A stretch of 29,983 bases of DNA from Bacillota bacterium (lineage in GTDB: Bacteria; Bacillota; Dethiobacteria; Dethiobacterales; Dethiobacteraceae): assembly GCA_012800215.1 (NCBI GenBank), contig JAAZJT010000035.1, positions 1-29,983 on the forward strand, read 5' to 3'. A program made the position numbers and the translations under genes. The notes beneath the pieces are model-generated. The model did no database searches and was not told the origin of the DNA. It worked only from the letters and a program-made list of their open reading frames with translations. Each line of letters opens with the position of its first letter. The first letter of the stretch is position 1. Shown here in pieces: positions 13,001 to 21,220 of the stretch.

Positions 13001-14647
13001 GTGAAGATTGTTGTCATCGGTGGTGTAGCTGCGGGAGCGTCAGCCGCTACAAAAGCAAGGCGCGTTAATGAAAATGCAGAAATAATCATCCTCGAAAAAG
13101 GACCCTATGTTTCTTTTGCCAACTGCGGCCTGCCCTATTATGTGGGAGGCGATATCAAAAAAAAGGATAATTTACTACTGGTAACACCGGAACTTTTTAA
13201 AAAGCGTTTTCGCATTGAAGTCCGTCTGCATCACGAAGTTGTGGCGATTGATGCCAAAGAGAAAACTATTACAGTACAGTCGCCGGAAAACAGTTATAAA
13301 GAACATTATGATAAATTAATTATAGCTACGGGAGCAGAGCCCGTTAAGCCGTCTTTGCCCGGTATAGACTTACCGCAGGTATTTACAGTTTCTACTGTAC
13401 CCGATGCCGAAAGCATTGTGGAACATTTGGCTGCGGGAGCCCAAGCGGCGGTGGTGGTGGGCGGCGGCTTTATCGGACTGGAAACGGCAGAAGCTCTTTT
13501 ACAAAAAGGGGTTAATACTACATTAATACAAAGAAGTCAGCAGCTTGCAAAAAACTTTGATGTAGAGTTTTCCCGGCCCTTGGAACGGCATCTGCAGGAA
13601 CTGGGCTGCAAGTTAGTTTTTGGTCAGTCGCTAAGCAAAATAATTGGTGAAGAAAAAGTAGAAGCAGTGGAGTTAACTGACGGCAGACAGCTGCCTACTG
13701 ATTTGGTAATCATGGCTGTTGGAGTCAGACCGCGCGTACAGCTGGCACAAATAGCAGGTTTACAGATCGGTCAAAGCGGAGGCATTTTAGTCAATGCGGC
13801 AATGCAAACAAGTGATCCTTTCATTTATGCCGCCGGTGACGTGGTAGAATCTTTACATCTTGTTTCCGGGAGAAAGGTACGCATCCCGTTAGCCGGCAGT
13901 GCCAATAAACAGGGACGCGTGGCGGGTGCCAATGCCGCCGGGGGTAAACTGCTTTTTAAAGGTGTTCTCGGTACGGCCATCATTAAAGTTGGCAAATTAA
14001 CGATTGCCCGTACCGGCCTAAGTGAGAAAGAGGCGCAGGAGGCAGGTAAAGATTATTTTGTTTCTTATAGCCCGCTTAACAGTCATGCCAGCTATTATCC
14101 CGGTGCCCAGGGAATGATTATTAAATTAGTTGCCGAAAATTTCACAGGCCGCCTCTTAGGGGCACAGATTATAGGCAGTTTAGGTGTAGATAAAAGAATT
14201 GATGTTTTAGCCACAGCAATTTATGCCGGGTTAAGCGTTTTTGATCTGGAAAATTTAGATTTAGCATATGCACCCCCTTACGGTGCGGCTAAGGATCCGG
14301 TCATTATGAGCGGTATGATTGCTGCCAATATTGTCCGCGGTGAGATAAAGCAGGTAACACCGCAGCAGTTAGAGGAACTAAAAAAACAGGCCGGTATAGT
14401 GGTACTTGATGTGCGTGCCCGGGAAGAATTTGCAAAGGAAGCAATTGAAGGCGCTGTAAATATTCCGGTTGATGAACTGCGCAGCCGTTATGAGGAAATT
14501 GACCCAGAGAAAACGATTCTCATATACTGCCGTAGCGGCTATCGTTCCTATCTTGCCAGCCGCTTTTTACAGCAAAAAGGTTATAAAGTCTTTAATGTCA
14601 GCGGTGGCTTTCTTGCTTACAAAATGGATGTGCAGGTAAAGAAATAA
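13001..14647 (+). CDS. CoA-disulfide reductase/persulfide reductase with C-terminal rhodanese domain
   Basis: This 548-residue flavoprotein has an N-terminal FAD dinucleotide fold (KIVVIGGVAAGASAATKARR) and the single redox cysteine C42 in SFANCGLPYYVGG typical of CoA-disulfide reductases. It also has a NAD(P)H fold (AVVVGGGFIGLETAEALLQK), an FAD-binding YAAGDVVE, and a dimerisation domain. Residues about 455-548 are a rhodanese domain with C510 in YCRSGYRS. This CoADR-RHD fusion is known from Bacillus anthracis and from Shewanella Npsr, which reduces CoA disulfide, polysulfide or CoA-persulfide. In an anaerobe, thiol homeostasis or sulfur reduction are both possible. GTG 13001 follows TTAGGAGGT at 12986-12993; ATG 12996 is out of frame. 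It is monocistronic with a terminator downstream. Confidence 0.9.
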   Translation: MKIVVIGGVAAGASAATKARRVNENAEIIILEKGPYVSFANCGLPYYVGGDIKKKDNLLLVTPELFKKRFRIEVRLHHEVVAIDAKEKTITVQSPENSYKEHYDKLIIATGAEPVKPSLPGIDLPQVFTVSTVPDAESIVEHLAAGAQAAVVVGGGFIGLETAEALLQKGVNTTLIQRSQQLAKNFDVEFSRPLERHLQELGCKLVFGQSLSKIIGEEKVEAVELTDGRQLPTDLVIMAVGVRPRVQLAQIAGLQIGQSGGILVNAAMQTSDPFIYAAGDVVESLHLVSGRKVRIPLAGSANKQGRVAGANAAGGKLLFKGVLGTAIIKVGKLTIARTGLSEKEAQEAGKDYFVSYSPLNSHASYYPGAQGMIIKLVAENFTGRLLGAQIIGSLGVDKRIDVLATAIYAGLSVFDLENLDLAYAPPYGAAKDPVIMSGMIAANIVRGEIKQVTPQQLEELKKQAGIVVLDVRAREEFAKEAIEGAVNIPVDELRSRYEEIDPEKTILIYCRSGYRSYLASRFLQQKGYKVFNVSGGFLAYKMDVQVKK

Positions 14648-14654
14648 TTAAATC

Positions 14655-14690
14655 AAGGGGAAAGGACATCTGTACTTTTCCCTTTTTGTT
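14655..14690 (+). terminator. Terminator after the CoA-disulfide reductase gene
   Basis: AAGGGGAAAG (14655-14664) pairs with CTTTTCCCTT (14675-14684) with one wobble pair around a 10-base loop, followed by TTTGTT. An AT-only inverted repeat AAAGAATAT / ATATTCTTT at 14703-14711 and 14732-14740 follows and may be a backup terminator or an operator. Confidence 0.8.
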
Positions 14691-14756
14691 TGCTTTAAAT
14701 ATAAAGAATATTATCGCTATTATTTTTCTTTATATTCTTTTTTCTCAAACAAACAA

Positions 14757-14785
14757 TTGCAATTTTATAAAATTAGGTTTATAAT
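14757..14785 (+). promoter_or_regulatory. Sigma-A promoter of the URO-D family gene
   Basis: TTGCAA (14757-14762), a 17-base spacer and a perfect TATAAT (14780-14785). Transcription would start near 14792, about 37 bases before ATG 14829. This strong promoter supports high vegetative expression and rules out the longer reading frame that starts inside it. Confidence 0.8.
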
Positions 14786-14828
14786 TGTTCACAAAAGCAC
14801 AAATTTATTTAATTTTATGGAGGTACAT

Positions 14829-16205
14829 ATGGATCACATTGAAAATCTAAGAAAAGAAAGAGAACAGATCACTAAAGATGTTTATGACAACAAAATTCCA
14901 AAGCGTGTTCCTGTTAATGTAAGCCTTGGTTTATTTGCTGCTGCGGAATATGCCGGCGTCGACCCCAGAGAAGCTTATTGGAACCCTGGTCTATTGGAAG
15001 AAGCAGGTGAAAGACTTTGTGAAATGATTCCCTCTGATTCCAGTGTTTTAGGTGGCGCCATCCTCACACCCACCAAATATCAGGCACTTGGCTCCAAGAG
15101 TATTGTTATGAGTGAGACAGGCTTTATGCAGCATCCCAATACTCACATGATGGAACCTGAAGATTACGATGCTTTTATTGAAGATCCCTATGCAACTATC
15201 GTTGAGACATGCGTACCCAGAGTCTATAAAAACCTTGACTACAAAAAAGACCCTGTTAGAGCCATGTTTACTATTTCTCAAGCCAATGAATGTCATGGTA
15301 AAGCCATGGCCATCAGTGCACAAGTAAGCAAGCGTTTGGCTGACAAATTTGGTTATCCCAACATGTCTTTCCGCATGGGTGGCGGCGGTGGTTATGCACC
15401 GATGGATATTCTTTCCGACCAGCTGAGAAGCTTTACCGGTATGTCTGTAGACATCAGAAGAAACCGCAGCAAAGTTCAAGCTGCTTTAGATGCTGTCTAT
15501 CCGCTCAACTACAAAAAATGCTTACCCCCAGATATGTCTAAATACACCAGATATGCAGCCGGTTTCTATCCCCTGCATATGGCAACCTTTATGAGGGAAA
15601 AAGATTTTGCTGAATTATGGTGGCCTTCCTTCCACCGCCAGGCAACAGACTTTGCCTCCCTCGGTATCCGTATCGGTGCCTTCTTAGAGGATGACTGGAC
15701 AAGATTCCTTGATTACGTTCAAGATCTGCCCACCGGCACCTATCTCACCTTTGAATATGGTGATCCCAAAGCTTTCAAAGAAAAACTAGGCAAGAAGCAC
15801 ATCCTGGGTGGCGGCTTCCCCATTAAATACTTAACCACCTTAACTAAAGCTGAAATCATCGATAAAACTAAAGAATGGCTCGACATTATGGCACCCGGCG
15901 GACAATATAGCTTTGGTTTCGACAAGAGCCCCTTGGTATTCAATGATGTTAACCTGGAAAACCTTAAGGCTGTTGTGGAAACAGTTCTTGAGTATGGTGT
16001 TTATGACAACCCGGGTACTCCCACCGGTGAAATCTTCAACAAAGAAGATTATACCCATTCCGAATATGTACCCTTCAAGAGCAGAATCTACAAAACTTGG
16101 GAGCAGTACAAAGAAGAACATCCCTTTACTCCCGAGAATGCTAAACCCATTGTTATGGGAGCAGAGGATTCTATCTTTAACTTCTACTACAGCCTGTGTC
16201 AATAA
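14829..16205 (+). CDS. Uroporphyrinogen decarboxylase family protein (methyltransferase-like)
   Basis: The 458-residue protein has the TIM-barrel pattern of the URO-D / MtaA / CmuA superfamily, e.g. SFRMGGGGGYAPMDILSD, the segment DFASLGIRIGAFLEDDW, then LGGGFPIKYLTTLTKAEI and a C-terminal ending SFGFDKSPLVFNDVNLENLK. It is longer than true HemE (about 350 residues), and no heme pathway gene is nearby, so a corrinoid-type methyl transfer or related role is more likely. The substrate is unknown, and no corrinoid-binding domain or clear H-x-C zinc motif is visible. ATG 14829 has TGGAGGT at 14818-14824. Codon choice is noticeably uniform (many CCC, AAC, GGC codons), which with the strong promoter suggests high expression. 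No operon partner is present. Confidence 0.82.
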   Translation: MDHIENLRKEREQITKDVYDNKIPKRVPVNVSLGLFAAAEYAGVDPREAYWNPGLLEEAGERLCEMIPSDSSVLGGAILTPTKYQALGSKSIVMSETGFMQHPNTHMMEPEDYDAFIEDPYATIVETCVPRVYKNLDYKKDPVRAMFTISQANECHGKAMAISAQVSKRLADKFGYPNMSFRMGGGGGYAPMDILSDQLRSFTGMSVDIRRNRSKVQAALDAVYPLNYKKCLPPDMSKYTRYAAGFYPLHMATFMREKDFAELWWPSFHRQATDFASLGIRIGAFLEDDWTRFLDYVQDLPTGTYLTFEYGDPKAFKEKLGKKHILGGGFPIKYLTTLTKAEIIDKTKEWLDIMAPGGQYSFGFDKSPLVFNDVNLENLKAVVETVLEYGVYDNPGTPTGEIFNKEDYTHSEYVPFKSRIYKTWEQYKEEHPFTPENAKPIVMGAEDSIFNFYYSLCQ

Positions 16206-16226
16206 TTTCTCAGTAAACAAAAGATT

Positions 16227-16257
16227 AAAGGACCGTTTAAAGCGGTCCTTTTTTTTA
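16227..16257 (+). terminator. Terminator between convergent genes
   Basis: AAAGGACCG (16227-16235) and CGGTCCTTT (16243-16251) form a 9-bp stem followed by eight T. It terminates the URO-D family gene; the opposite strand also has AATCTTT after the stem, so it may serve the convergent isomerase gene too. Confidence 0.9.
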
Positions 16258-16261
16258 TCCT

Positions 16262-17023
16262 TTAAAAATAATCTTCCGGAGCAGTTAGAAATTTAAATTT
16301 TTCCGGTGCCTGCAGAAATTCCTGATACATGGGTAAGCCGCGTACTAAACCAAATTCAGGCTTATCCACCACCGGTTGGATTTGCAGGCGCGGTGTGGGC
16401 CGGTACTTGGGATTAACAAGAAATTGCTCGTCTTCACCTTCTTTGGCAATTTCATAAAAAGCACCACCGCCCAGTTCCTTAATAGGCCCATAAACAGACG
16501 CAAAGTCAGCTGCTACCCAGTTGCTCATAATCAGAAATTCTGTACTCGGATTAATGGTAATATGGCCGTAACCCGGGGGAATTAAAACTTTATCACCGGC
16601 CACAGCTTCCACTATAATTGCCTCAACACCATCTTCATCCGGTTCCGTCTGCAGCAGATAATGGGCTTTCCCCGCCAGGACTTCATAGACTTCAGGATAA
16701 GTGAATTCCGTTCCCGGTTTTAAAGGATGGTAATGGCCTGCCGTTTTAATATATTCCCTTCCCAGCTGCCCCGGCCTGATAACTGTCACATCATAACGCA
16801 AGCCATATTGCGCAAGCTTTTCACGATCTTGCTCTCTACACACATCGCGATACATATAATAAAGCTCTCTTGGGCCTTCTGCATCTGCATCGAGCAGCAC
16901 ATCCTGCATGTCGCTTTTATAACGGATAGCTGGTTCTACTTCTTTGATCCCTTTACCAAAATACAGCCTTCCTTCTTGATCAGCCTGCAGGGGCAAGCCG
17001 CTTGTTTTCTCTAAATTCAACAT
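16262..17023 (-). CDS. Cupin-type glucose-6-phosphate isomerase
   Basis: This 253-residue protein belongs to the cupin PGI family (GPI, first known from Thermococcus/Pyrococcus), unrelated to the usual 450-550 residue bacterial Pgi. The metal-binding cupin motif is visible as TAGHYHPLKPGTEFTYPEVY (H97, H99, E111), then IPPGYGHITIN with the second-motif histidine H154. It interconverts glucose-6-phosphate and fructose-6-phosphate and needs a divalent metal. ATG 17023 follows GGAGGG; a longer frame to 17047 runs into the previous gene and has no site. It lies 16 bases downstream of the phosphohexomutase, so together they link glucose-1-phosphate to glycolysis. Confidence 0.88.
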   Translation of the reverse strand: MLNLEKTSGLPLQADQEGRLYFGKGIKEVEPAIRYKSDMQDVLLDADAEGPRELYYMYRDVCREQDREKLAQYGLRYDVTVIRPGQLGREYIKTAGHYHPLKPGTEFTYPEVYEVLAGKAHYLLQTEPDEDGVEAIIVEAVAGDKVLIPPGYGHITINPSTEFLIMSNWVAADFASVYGPIKELGGGAFYEIAKEGEDEQFLVNPKYRPTPRLQIQPVVDKPEFGLVRGLPMYQEFLQAPEKFKFLTAPEDYF

Positions 17024-17039
17024 TTTTTCCCTCCTTCGC

Positions 17040-18452
17040 CTATACACCTAAAGCAATTTGCACCTCAGCCTGAATAGCCCGTTTTTGCTCTTCTGTACCC
17101 GCTTCCGTATAGATACGAAATACCGGCTCAGTGCCAGATGGGCGGACTAGAAACCAGCTGCCATCTTCCAACTCTACTTTTAAACCATCGATACGGGTTA
17201 GCTTTTTGACAGGGAGACCGCAAATTTTATCCGGCTCCCAGTTTTGCATTTTCTCAACAACAGTCTCTTTGGCAGCTCTTGTAGTGCGTAAATCAAGACG
17301 CTCACTATATACCGGTCCAAAACGCTCTCTGATTTCCTGCAGTAGTTGCGCCGGCGTTTTACCGGTTTTAGCCAGCATCTCAATAAAGAGCAGTGCAGCA
17401 AAAATCCCGTCCTTTTCCGGAATATGTTTATTGATGCTGACGCCGCCGCTTTCTTCACCGCCTAAAAAAGCATTTTGTTCCCGTAGCGCCTGGCCAATAT
17501 ATTTAAAACCAACGGGCGTTTCTATAATGGGGCAATTATAATAGGCACCCAAGCGGTCCAGCCAGTGAGTCGTAGCCACAGTACGGGCCACCGCACCGGT
17601 AAAATGGCGGGTATTAATTAAATACTCCATAAAGAAGACTAAAATTTCATTGGGACTATAATAACGTCCTTCCGGATCTACTACACCCAAACGGTCCGCA
17701 TCGCCGTCCAAAGCAACTCCAATGGAAGCTCTGGTTTCTTGCACACGCTGAGCTAATGCGCCCAAATGCTGCCCCGTTGGTTCCGGGAGTGCTCCGCCAA
17801 AAAGCGGATCGCGCCAGTTATGAATGGCTTCCACCTTGCAGCCATGTTTTTGTAAAATACTTTCTAAATAGCCGGTTCCTGCGCCATACATGGGATCAAC
17901 CACAACTTTTAAACCGGCAGTTCTAATAGCAGCAAAATCAATTAATGTTTCTAAATGTTCCACATAGGCTGGTTGGGGTTCAATCATTTCTATCAAATCT
18001 TTTTGTGGCTGCTCTGAACATGCCACCTTTTTTGTCTGCATAATTCCTTTTAAATAGTTCACAATGGGGTCAATATCCTCCGGCAATGCCGGCCCGGCAA
18101 AAGAGGGAATAAATTTAATGCCCAGGTATTCTGCCGGATTATGACTGGCAGTAAGCATAACAGCACCCCCTGCCTGATGGGCAAGTACTGCATGTGCCAC
18201 TGCAGGAGTAGGTGCAAATTTTCTGCATAAATAAGTACGTATACCATTGGTAGTCATTATTTCTGCCACCGTTTGGGCAAATTTATCTGCCAAAAAACGG
18301 GTATCGTAGCCAACCACAACGCCCTGCGCGGCTTTCCCTGTGTTTTGCAAATGCTGCGCAATGGCTTGCGCCACATAACTTACATTGGTAAAAGTAAAGT
18401 CTTCAGCAATAATGGAACGCCAACCGTCCGTGCCAAAAGTAATTCGCGTCAT
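17040..18452 (-). CDS. Phosphoglucomutase/phosphomannomutase (alpha-D-phosphohexomutase)
   Basis: The 470-residue protein shows all four signature regions of the family: N-terminal FGTDGWRS, catalytic phosphoserine S103 in LTASHNPAEY, metal-binding DGDADR at 249-254 and sugar-binding GGEESGG at 331-337, with the phosphate-binding RPSGTEP at 437-443. It interconverts hexose 1- and 6-phosphates; glucose or mannose cannot be decided from motifs alone, but pairing with a glucose-6-phosphate isomerase favours phosphoglucomutase. ATG 18452 has AGGGGG upstream. A possible sigma-A promoter lies at 18483-18512 on the minus strand. Length is normal and nothing is missing. Confidence 0.93.
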   Translation of the reverse strand: MTRITFGTDGWRSIIAEDFTFTNVSYVAQAIAQHLQNTGKAAQGVVVGYDTRFLADKFAQTVAEIMTTNGIRTYLCRKFAPTPAVAHAVLAHQAGGAVMLTASHNPAEYLGIKFIPSFAGPALPEDIDPIVNYLKGIMQTKKVACSEQPQKDLIEMIEPQPAYVEHLETLIDFAAIRTAGLKVVVDPMYGAGTGYLESILQKHGCKVEAIHNWRDPLFGGALPEPTGQHLGALAQRVQETRASIGVALDGDADRLGVVDPEGRYYSPNEILVFFMEYLINTRHFTGAVARTVATTHWLDRLGAYYNCPIIETPVGFKYIGQALREQNAFLGGEESGGVSINKHIPEKDGIFAALLFIEMLAKTGKTPAQLLQEIRERFGPVYSERLDLRTTRAAKETVVEKMQNWEPDKICGLPVKKLTRIDGLKVELEDGSWFLVRPSGTEPVFRIYTEAGTEEQKRAIQAEVQIALGV

Positions 18453-18482
18453 TTTGGGCCCCCTTATTAACTACTGCCGGCG

Positions 18483-18512
18483 TTTATAACCACCAGCTTT
18501 AACAATAGTAAA
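18483..18512 (-). promoter_or_regulatory. Possible sigma-A promoter of the phosphohexomutase operon
   Basis: Minus strand TTTACT (18512-18507), 18 bases, TATAAA (18488-18483), about 30 bases before ATG 18452. The -35 box is weak. Confidence 0.35.
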
Positions 18513-18582
18513 AACTGTTTCTATCTATATTCACCTTTTGGCAACATATTCCTGCCAAATGCCGCTTATCCCTTAAACACAG

Positions 18583-19584
18583 CTACAGACTCTGTGCTAC
18601 AAAATCAGCTAAATCAGCCACCCGGTGGGAATAACCCCACTCATTATCATACCAGGCCACCACCCGTGCCAGGTTATCACCAATAACCATGGTCAGCAAG
18701 CTGTCAACAGTGCTGGAATAAGGCGATCCTTTGTAATCGACAGATACCAGCGGCTGCTCACTGTAAGCCAAAATACCCTTTAGTTCACCGGCTGCAGCTT
18801 TTTTAAATGCCTCATTTATGGCTTCCGCCGTAGTTTTTTGCTCCAACTCTGCCACGAAATCCACCAATGAAACAGTAGGAGTGGGGACACGTACAGCAAA
18901 ACCATGAATTTTACCCTCCAGCTCAGGAACAATTTTGCCAATAACTTTGGCGGCACCTGTGGTGGTGGGAATCATAGAAACCTGAGCTGCCCTTGCCCTT
19001 CTTAAATCGGGATGGGGTAAATCCAGCAGGCGTTGATCATTTGTATAAGCATGTGTTGTATTCATTAAACCTTTACGAATGCCAAAGTTATTATGTAATA
19101 CTTTTACTACCGGAGCCAGACCGTTAGTAGTGCAAGAAGCATTGGAAATTATCTGATGCCTTTGCGGATCATAGTCTTTCTCATTGAGCCCCAGGACAAT
19201 AATAATATCGGCATCATTAACAGGTGTTGTCACAATAACCTTTTTAGCCCCGCCTTTAAGGTGGCGTGCCGCCTCTTGATGGGTACGAAACTTTCCGGTA
19301 GCTTCAATCACAATATCTATGCCTAATTCACCCCAGGGCAAATCTTCCGGATTAGCCTCAGCAAGTGTCTGTATCTGCTTCCCATCTACCTTTAAATTAT
19401 CACCCTGCAGTTCCACCTCACCAGGGAATTTCCCATAAAGGGAGTCATACTGCAAAAGATGAGCCAGTGTAGCATTATCTGTCAAATCATTAATGGCTGC
19501 CACCTGTAAATATTGGTGACCCTGCAGTGCACGAAAGGTATTGCGCCCAATGCGGCCAAAACCGTTAATACCAATTCTAACCAT
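18583..19584 (-). CDS. gap: Glyceraldehyde-3-phosphate dehydrogenase, type I
   Basis: The 333-residue enzyme oxidises glyceraldehyde-3-phosphate to 1,3-bisphosphoglycerate. The NAD fold begins VRIGINGFGRIGRN, and D33 in AINDLTD after the second strand favours NAD over NADP. The catalytic centre is C151 in SNASCTTNGLAPVVK with H178 in NTTHAYT, followed by DLPHPDLRRARAA and the conserved WYDNEWGYSHRV. I choose ATG 19584 because AAGGAGG is 8 bases upstream; an earlier in-frame start to 19608 precedes this site. It is a single gene, not in a gap-pgk-tpi operon here. A weak hairpin (TTTGGCA/TGCCAAA, 18537-18559) lies downstream but has no T run. Confidence 0.97.
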   Translation of the reverse strand: MVRIGINGFGRIGRNTFRALQGHQYLQVAAINDLTDNATLAHLLQYDSLYGKFPGEVELQGDNLKVDGKQIQTLAEANPEDLPWGELGIDIVIEATGKFRTHQEAARHLKGGAKKVIVTTPVNDADIIIVLGLNEKDYDPQRHQIISNASCTTNGLAPVVKVLHNNFGIRKGLMNTTHAYTNDQRLLDLPHPDLRRARAAQVSMIPTTTGAAKVIGKIVPELEGKIHGFAVRVPTPTVSLVDFVAELEQKTTAEAINEAFKKAAAGELKGILAYSEQPLVSVDYKGSPYSSTVDSLLTMVIGDNLARVVAWYDNEWGYSHRVADLADFVAQSL

Positions 19585-19747
19585 CCGTAAACCTCCTTGT
19601 TTCTGCACCTGCTTAAGAATAATCTGCTTATTTTTGCTATTAGCTTACCCTCTCTTTTCCTTTCAATGCGGCTGCACTTGACATTCTCAAGGTGATATAA
19701 GAAAATGCAGATAGGTGGTTTTTGGAAATGATAGAGGGGGAATTACA

Positions 19748-20548
19748 ATGACTATTCGCGTTGCCATAAACGGCGCCCTTGGCAAGATGGGAAAAACGGT
19801 GGTCAGCGCTGTCCACGCTGATCCCGAATTAGAACTTGTGGCCGCCATTGATCTGCATGGTAATAATATAAACCTTAGTTCTCTGTCCGGATTAGAGGAG
19901 ATTGATTTGCCTGTAAATAGCGACCTGGCAGCAGCACTGAAGCAAACAAAACCCGATGTGGTCATAGATTTTACTTCACCTTTTACTGTAATGCAAAATA
20001 TTGAAACTGCACTATTACATAAAGTACGGCCGGTTGTAGGTACCACAGGCATTACAGAAGCAGATTTAACCAAAATTACTGCTTGGTCAGAACAGTACCA
20101 AACACCGGCCTTCATTGCTCCAAACTTTGCCATAGGTGCTGTGCTAATGATGCTTTTTTCCGTTCAGGCAGCCAAATTTTTACCACATGTTGAAATTATT
20201 GAACTTCATCATGATCAAAAGCTGGATGCACCTTCCGGCACTGCCTTGAAAACGGCCGAAATGATCAATAAAGTTAGACAGAAAAAACAGGCGGCAAAGG
20301 AAGCTGAATTGGAAAAAGTGCCCCACGTCCGTGGCGGCAGCGTAGAAGGCATCCACATACATAGCGTCCGTCTTCCTGGCTATGTGGCACACCAGGAAGT
20401 TATTTTCGGCGGCATTGGTCAGACTTTGTCTATCCGTCATGACAGCATGGACCGCACATCTTTTATCCCCGGCGTGCTCATGAGTGTTAAAGCTGTTATG
20501 AAGCAGGAAGGCGTCATTTACGGTTTGGAAAATATACTCAGCTTATAA
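19748..20548 (+). CDS. dapB: 4-hydroxy-tetrahydrodipicolinate reductase (DapB)
   Basis: The 266-residue enzyme has the NAD(P)H-binding INGALGKMGK at residues 8-17, the central VIDFTSP and VVGTTG motifs, and the catalytic/substrate signature IIELHHDQKLDAPSGTA with H154/H155 and K158. It ends with the typical IRHDSMDRTSFIPGV. It makes tetrahydrodipicolinate for lysine and peptidoglycan; its substrate precursor is also the branch point for dipicolinic acid in spores. ATG 19748 follows GAGGGGG at 19734-19740; the upstream in-frame start at 19715 is rejected for lack of a site. It is followed after 69 bases by dpaB, so both enzymes of the dihydrodipicolinate branch are neighbours. It is divergent from gap. 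Confidence 0.97.
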   Translation: MTIRVAINGALGKMGKTVVSAVHADPELELVAAIDLHGNNINLSSLSGLEEIDLPVNSDLAAALKQTKPDVVIDFTSPFTVMQNIETALLHKVRPVVGTTGITEADLTKITAWSEQYQTPAFIAPNFAIGAVLMMLFSVQAAKFLPHVEIIELHHDQKLDAPSGTALKTAEMINKVRQKKQAAKEAELEKVPHVRGGSVEGIHIHSVRLPGYVAHQEVIFGGIGQTLSIRHDSMDRTSFIPGVLMSVKAVMKQEGVIYGLENILSL

Positions 20549-20566
20549 ATCCTTCCGGACAGGCAC

Positions 20567-20614
20567 GAACCCCCTTTACTTTGCATATACATTACTGCAC
20601 TGTAAAGGGGGTTC
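20567..20614 (+). promoter_or_regulatory. 13-bp inverted repeat covering the dpaB ribosome binding site
   Basis: GAACCCCCTTTAC (20567-20579) is the perfect reverse complement of GTAAAGGGGGTTC (20602-20614), with a 22-base loop. The ribosome binding site of dpaB (GGGGG, 20607-20611) is inside the right arm, 6 bases before ATG 20618. No T run follows, so this is probably not a terminator. The loop contains CATATACAT (20584-20592), near the sigma-K -10 pattern CATA-N3-TA. Confidence 0.7.
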
Positions 20615-20617
20615 TGT

Positions 20618-21220
20618 ATGCTTTTAGAAGGAAAACGAATTGGCTTTGCTTTACCCGAAGGCCATTTTTCCATGCCTTTGATTTTAGCACAAATGCAGAA
20701 ATTAATTGCTGCCGGTGCAGATGTTTATCCTCTTTTTCTCGCTACTTCTGCTCAACCTTACATGGAACCGCACTTCCAGCAAACCAAACAGGAAATTGAA
20801 GAAATTACCGGTCACGAAATGATGCCCACGACTTTGGCTGATGAAGTAAATGATCCTGCCAGTGAGCAACTTGCCTTTGACATCCTTGTAGTTGCCCCCT
20901 GTCCCGGAAACTTCTTAGCCAAACTAGTGAATGCACGCACAACTTCAGTCTCACTTTCCACAACAGTAAAACATCTTCAGACAGGAAAACCTGTCGTCTT
21001 AGCCATAATCACCAATGGCAATTCAGAAAATCTGCTGCAAAATGTGCAGCAAATACTAAGTTTAAAATCTATTTTCCTTGTCCCCTTCGGCACCAGTGAA
21101 GAAGGAGGGAAACAAATCTATTTATCCCGACTTGATTTACTTTATGATACTGTCCTGCAGGCCATGGAACAAAAACAAATTACACCTGTCTATTTAGAAA
21201 CATTTTACCTGCCTAGCTAG
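20618..21220 (+). CDS. dpaB: Dipicolinate synthase subunit B (SpoVFB), flavoprotein
   Basis: The 200-residue protein has the DpaB/SpoVFB pattern: GKRIGFALPEGHFSMPLIL at the start, VVAPCPGNFLAKLVNARTTS in the middle (flavoprotein decarboxylase-like fold), and LKSIFLVPFGTSEEGGKQIY near the end. With DpaA it oxidises dihydrodipicolinate to dipicolinic acid in the mother cell for spore heat resistance. In Bacillus and most Clostridia that have it, dpaA lies directly upstream; here dapB occupies that place and no dpaA is in the window. The last codons overlap the stop of the convergent TetR gene (shared CTAG at 21217-21220). ATG 20618 is the start, its GGGGG site being inside the hairpin described separately. 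Confidence 0.9.
   Translation: MLLEGKRIGFALPEGHFSMPLILAQMQKLIAAGADVYPLFLATSAQPYMEPHFQQTKQEIEEITGHEMMPTTLADEVNDPASEQLAFDILVVAPCPGNFLAKLVNARTTSVSLSTTVKHLQTGKPVVLAIITNGNSENLLQNVQQILSLKSIFLVPFGTSEEGGKQIYLSRLDLLYDTVLQAMEQKQITPVYLETFYLPS

Noticed and set aside
14757..14828. 24-residue N-terminal extension of the URO-D family protein
   Set aside because: It overlaps the -35 and -10 boxes at 14757-14785; ATG 14829 has the proper TGGAGGT site.
18537..18559. Terminator after gap
   Set aside because: The 7-bp stem (TTTGGCA/TGCCAAA) is not followed by T on the minus strand.
20567..20614. Intrinsic terminator between dapB and dpaB
   Set aside because: The 13-bp stem has a 22-base loop and is followed by TGTATG rather than a T run, so a translational or promoter-linked role is more likely.
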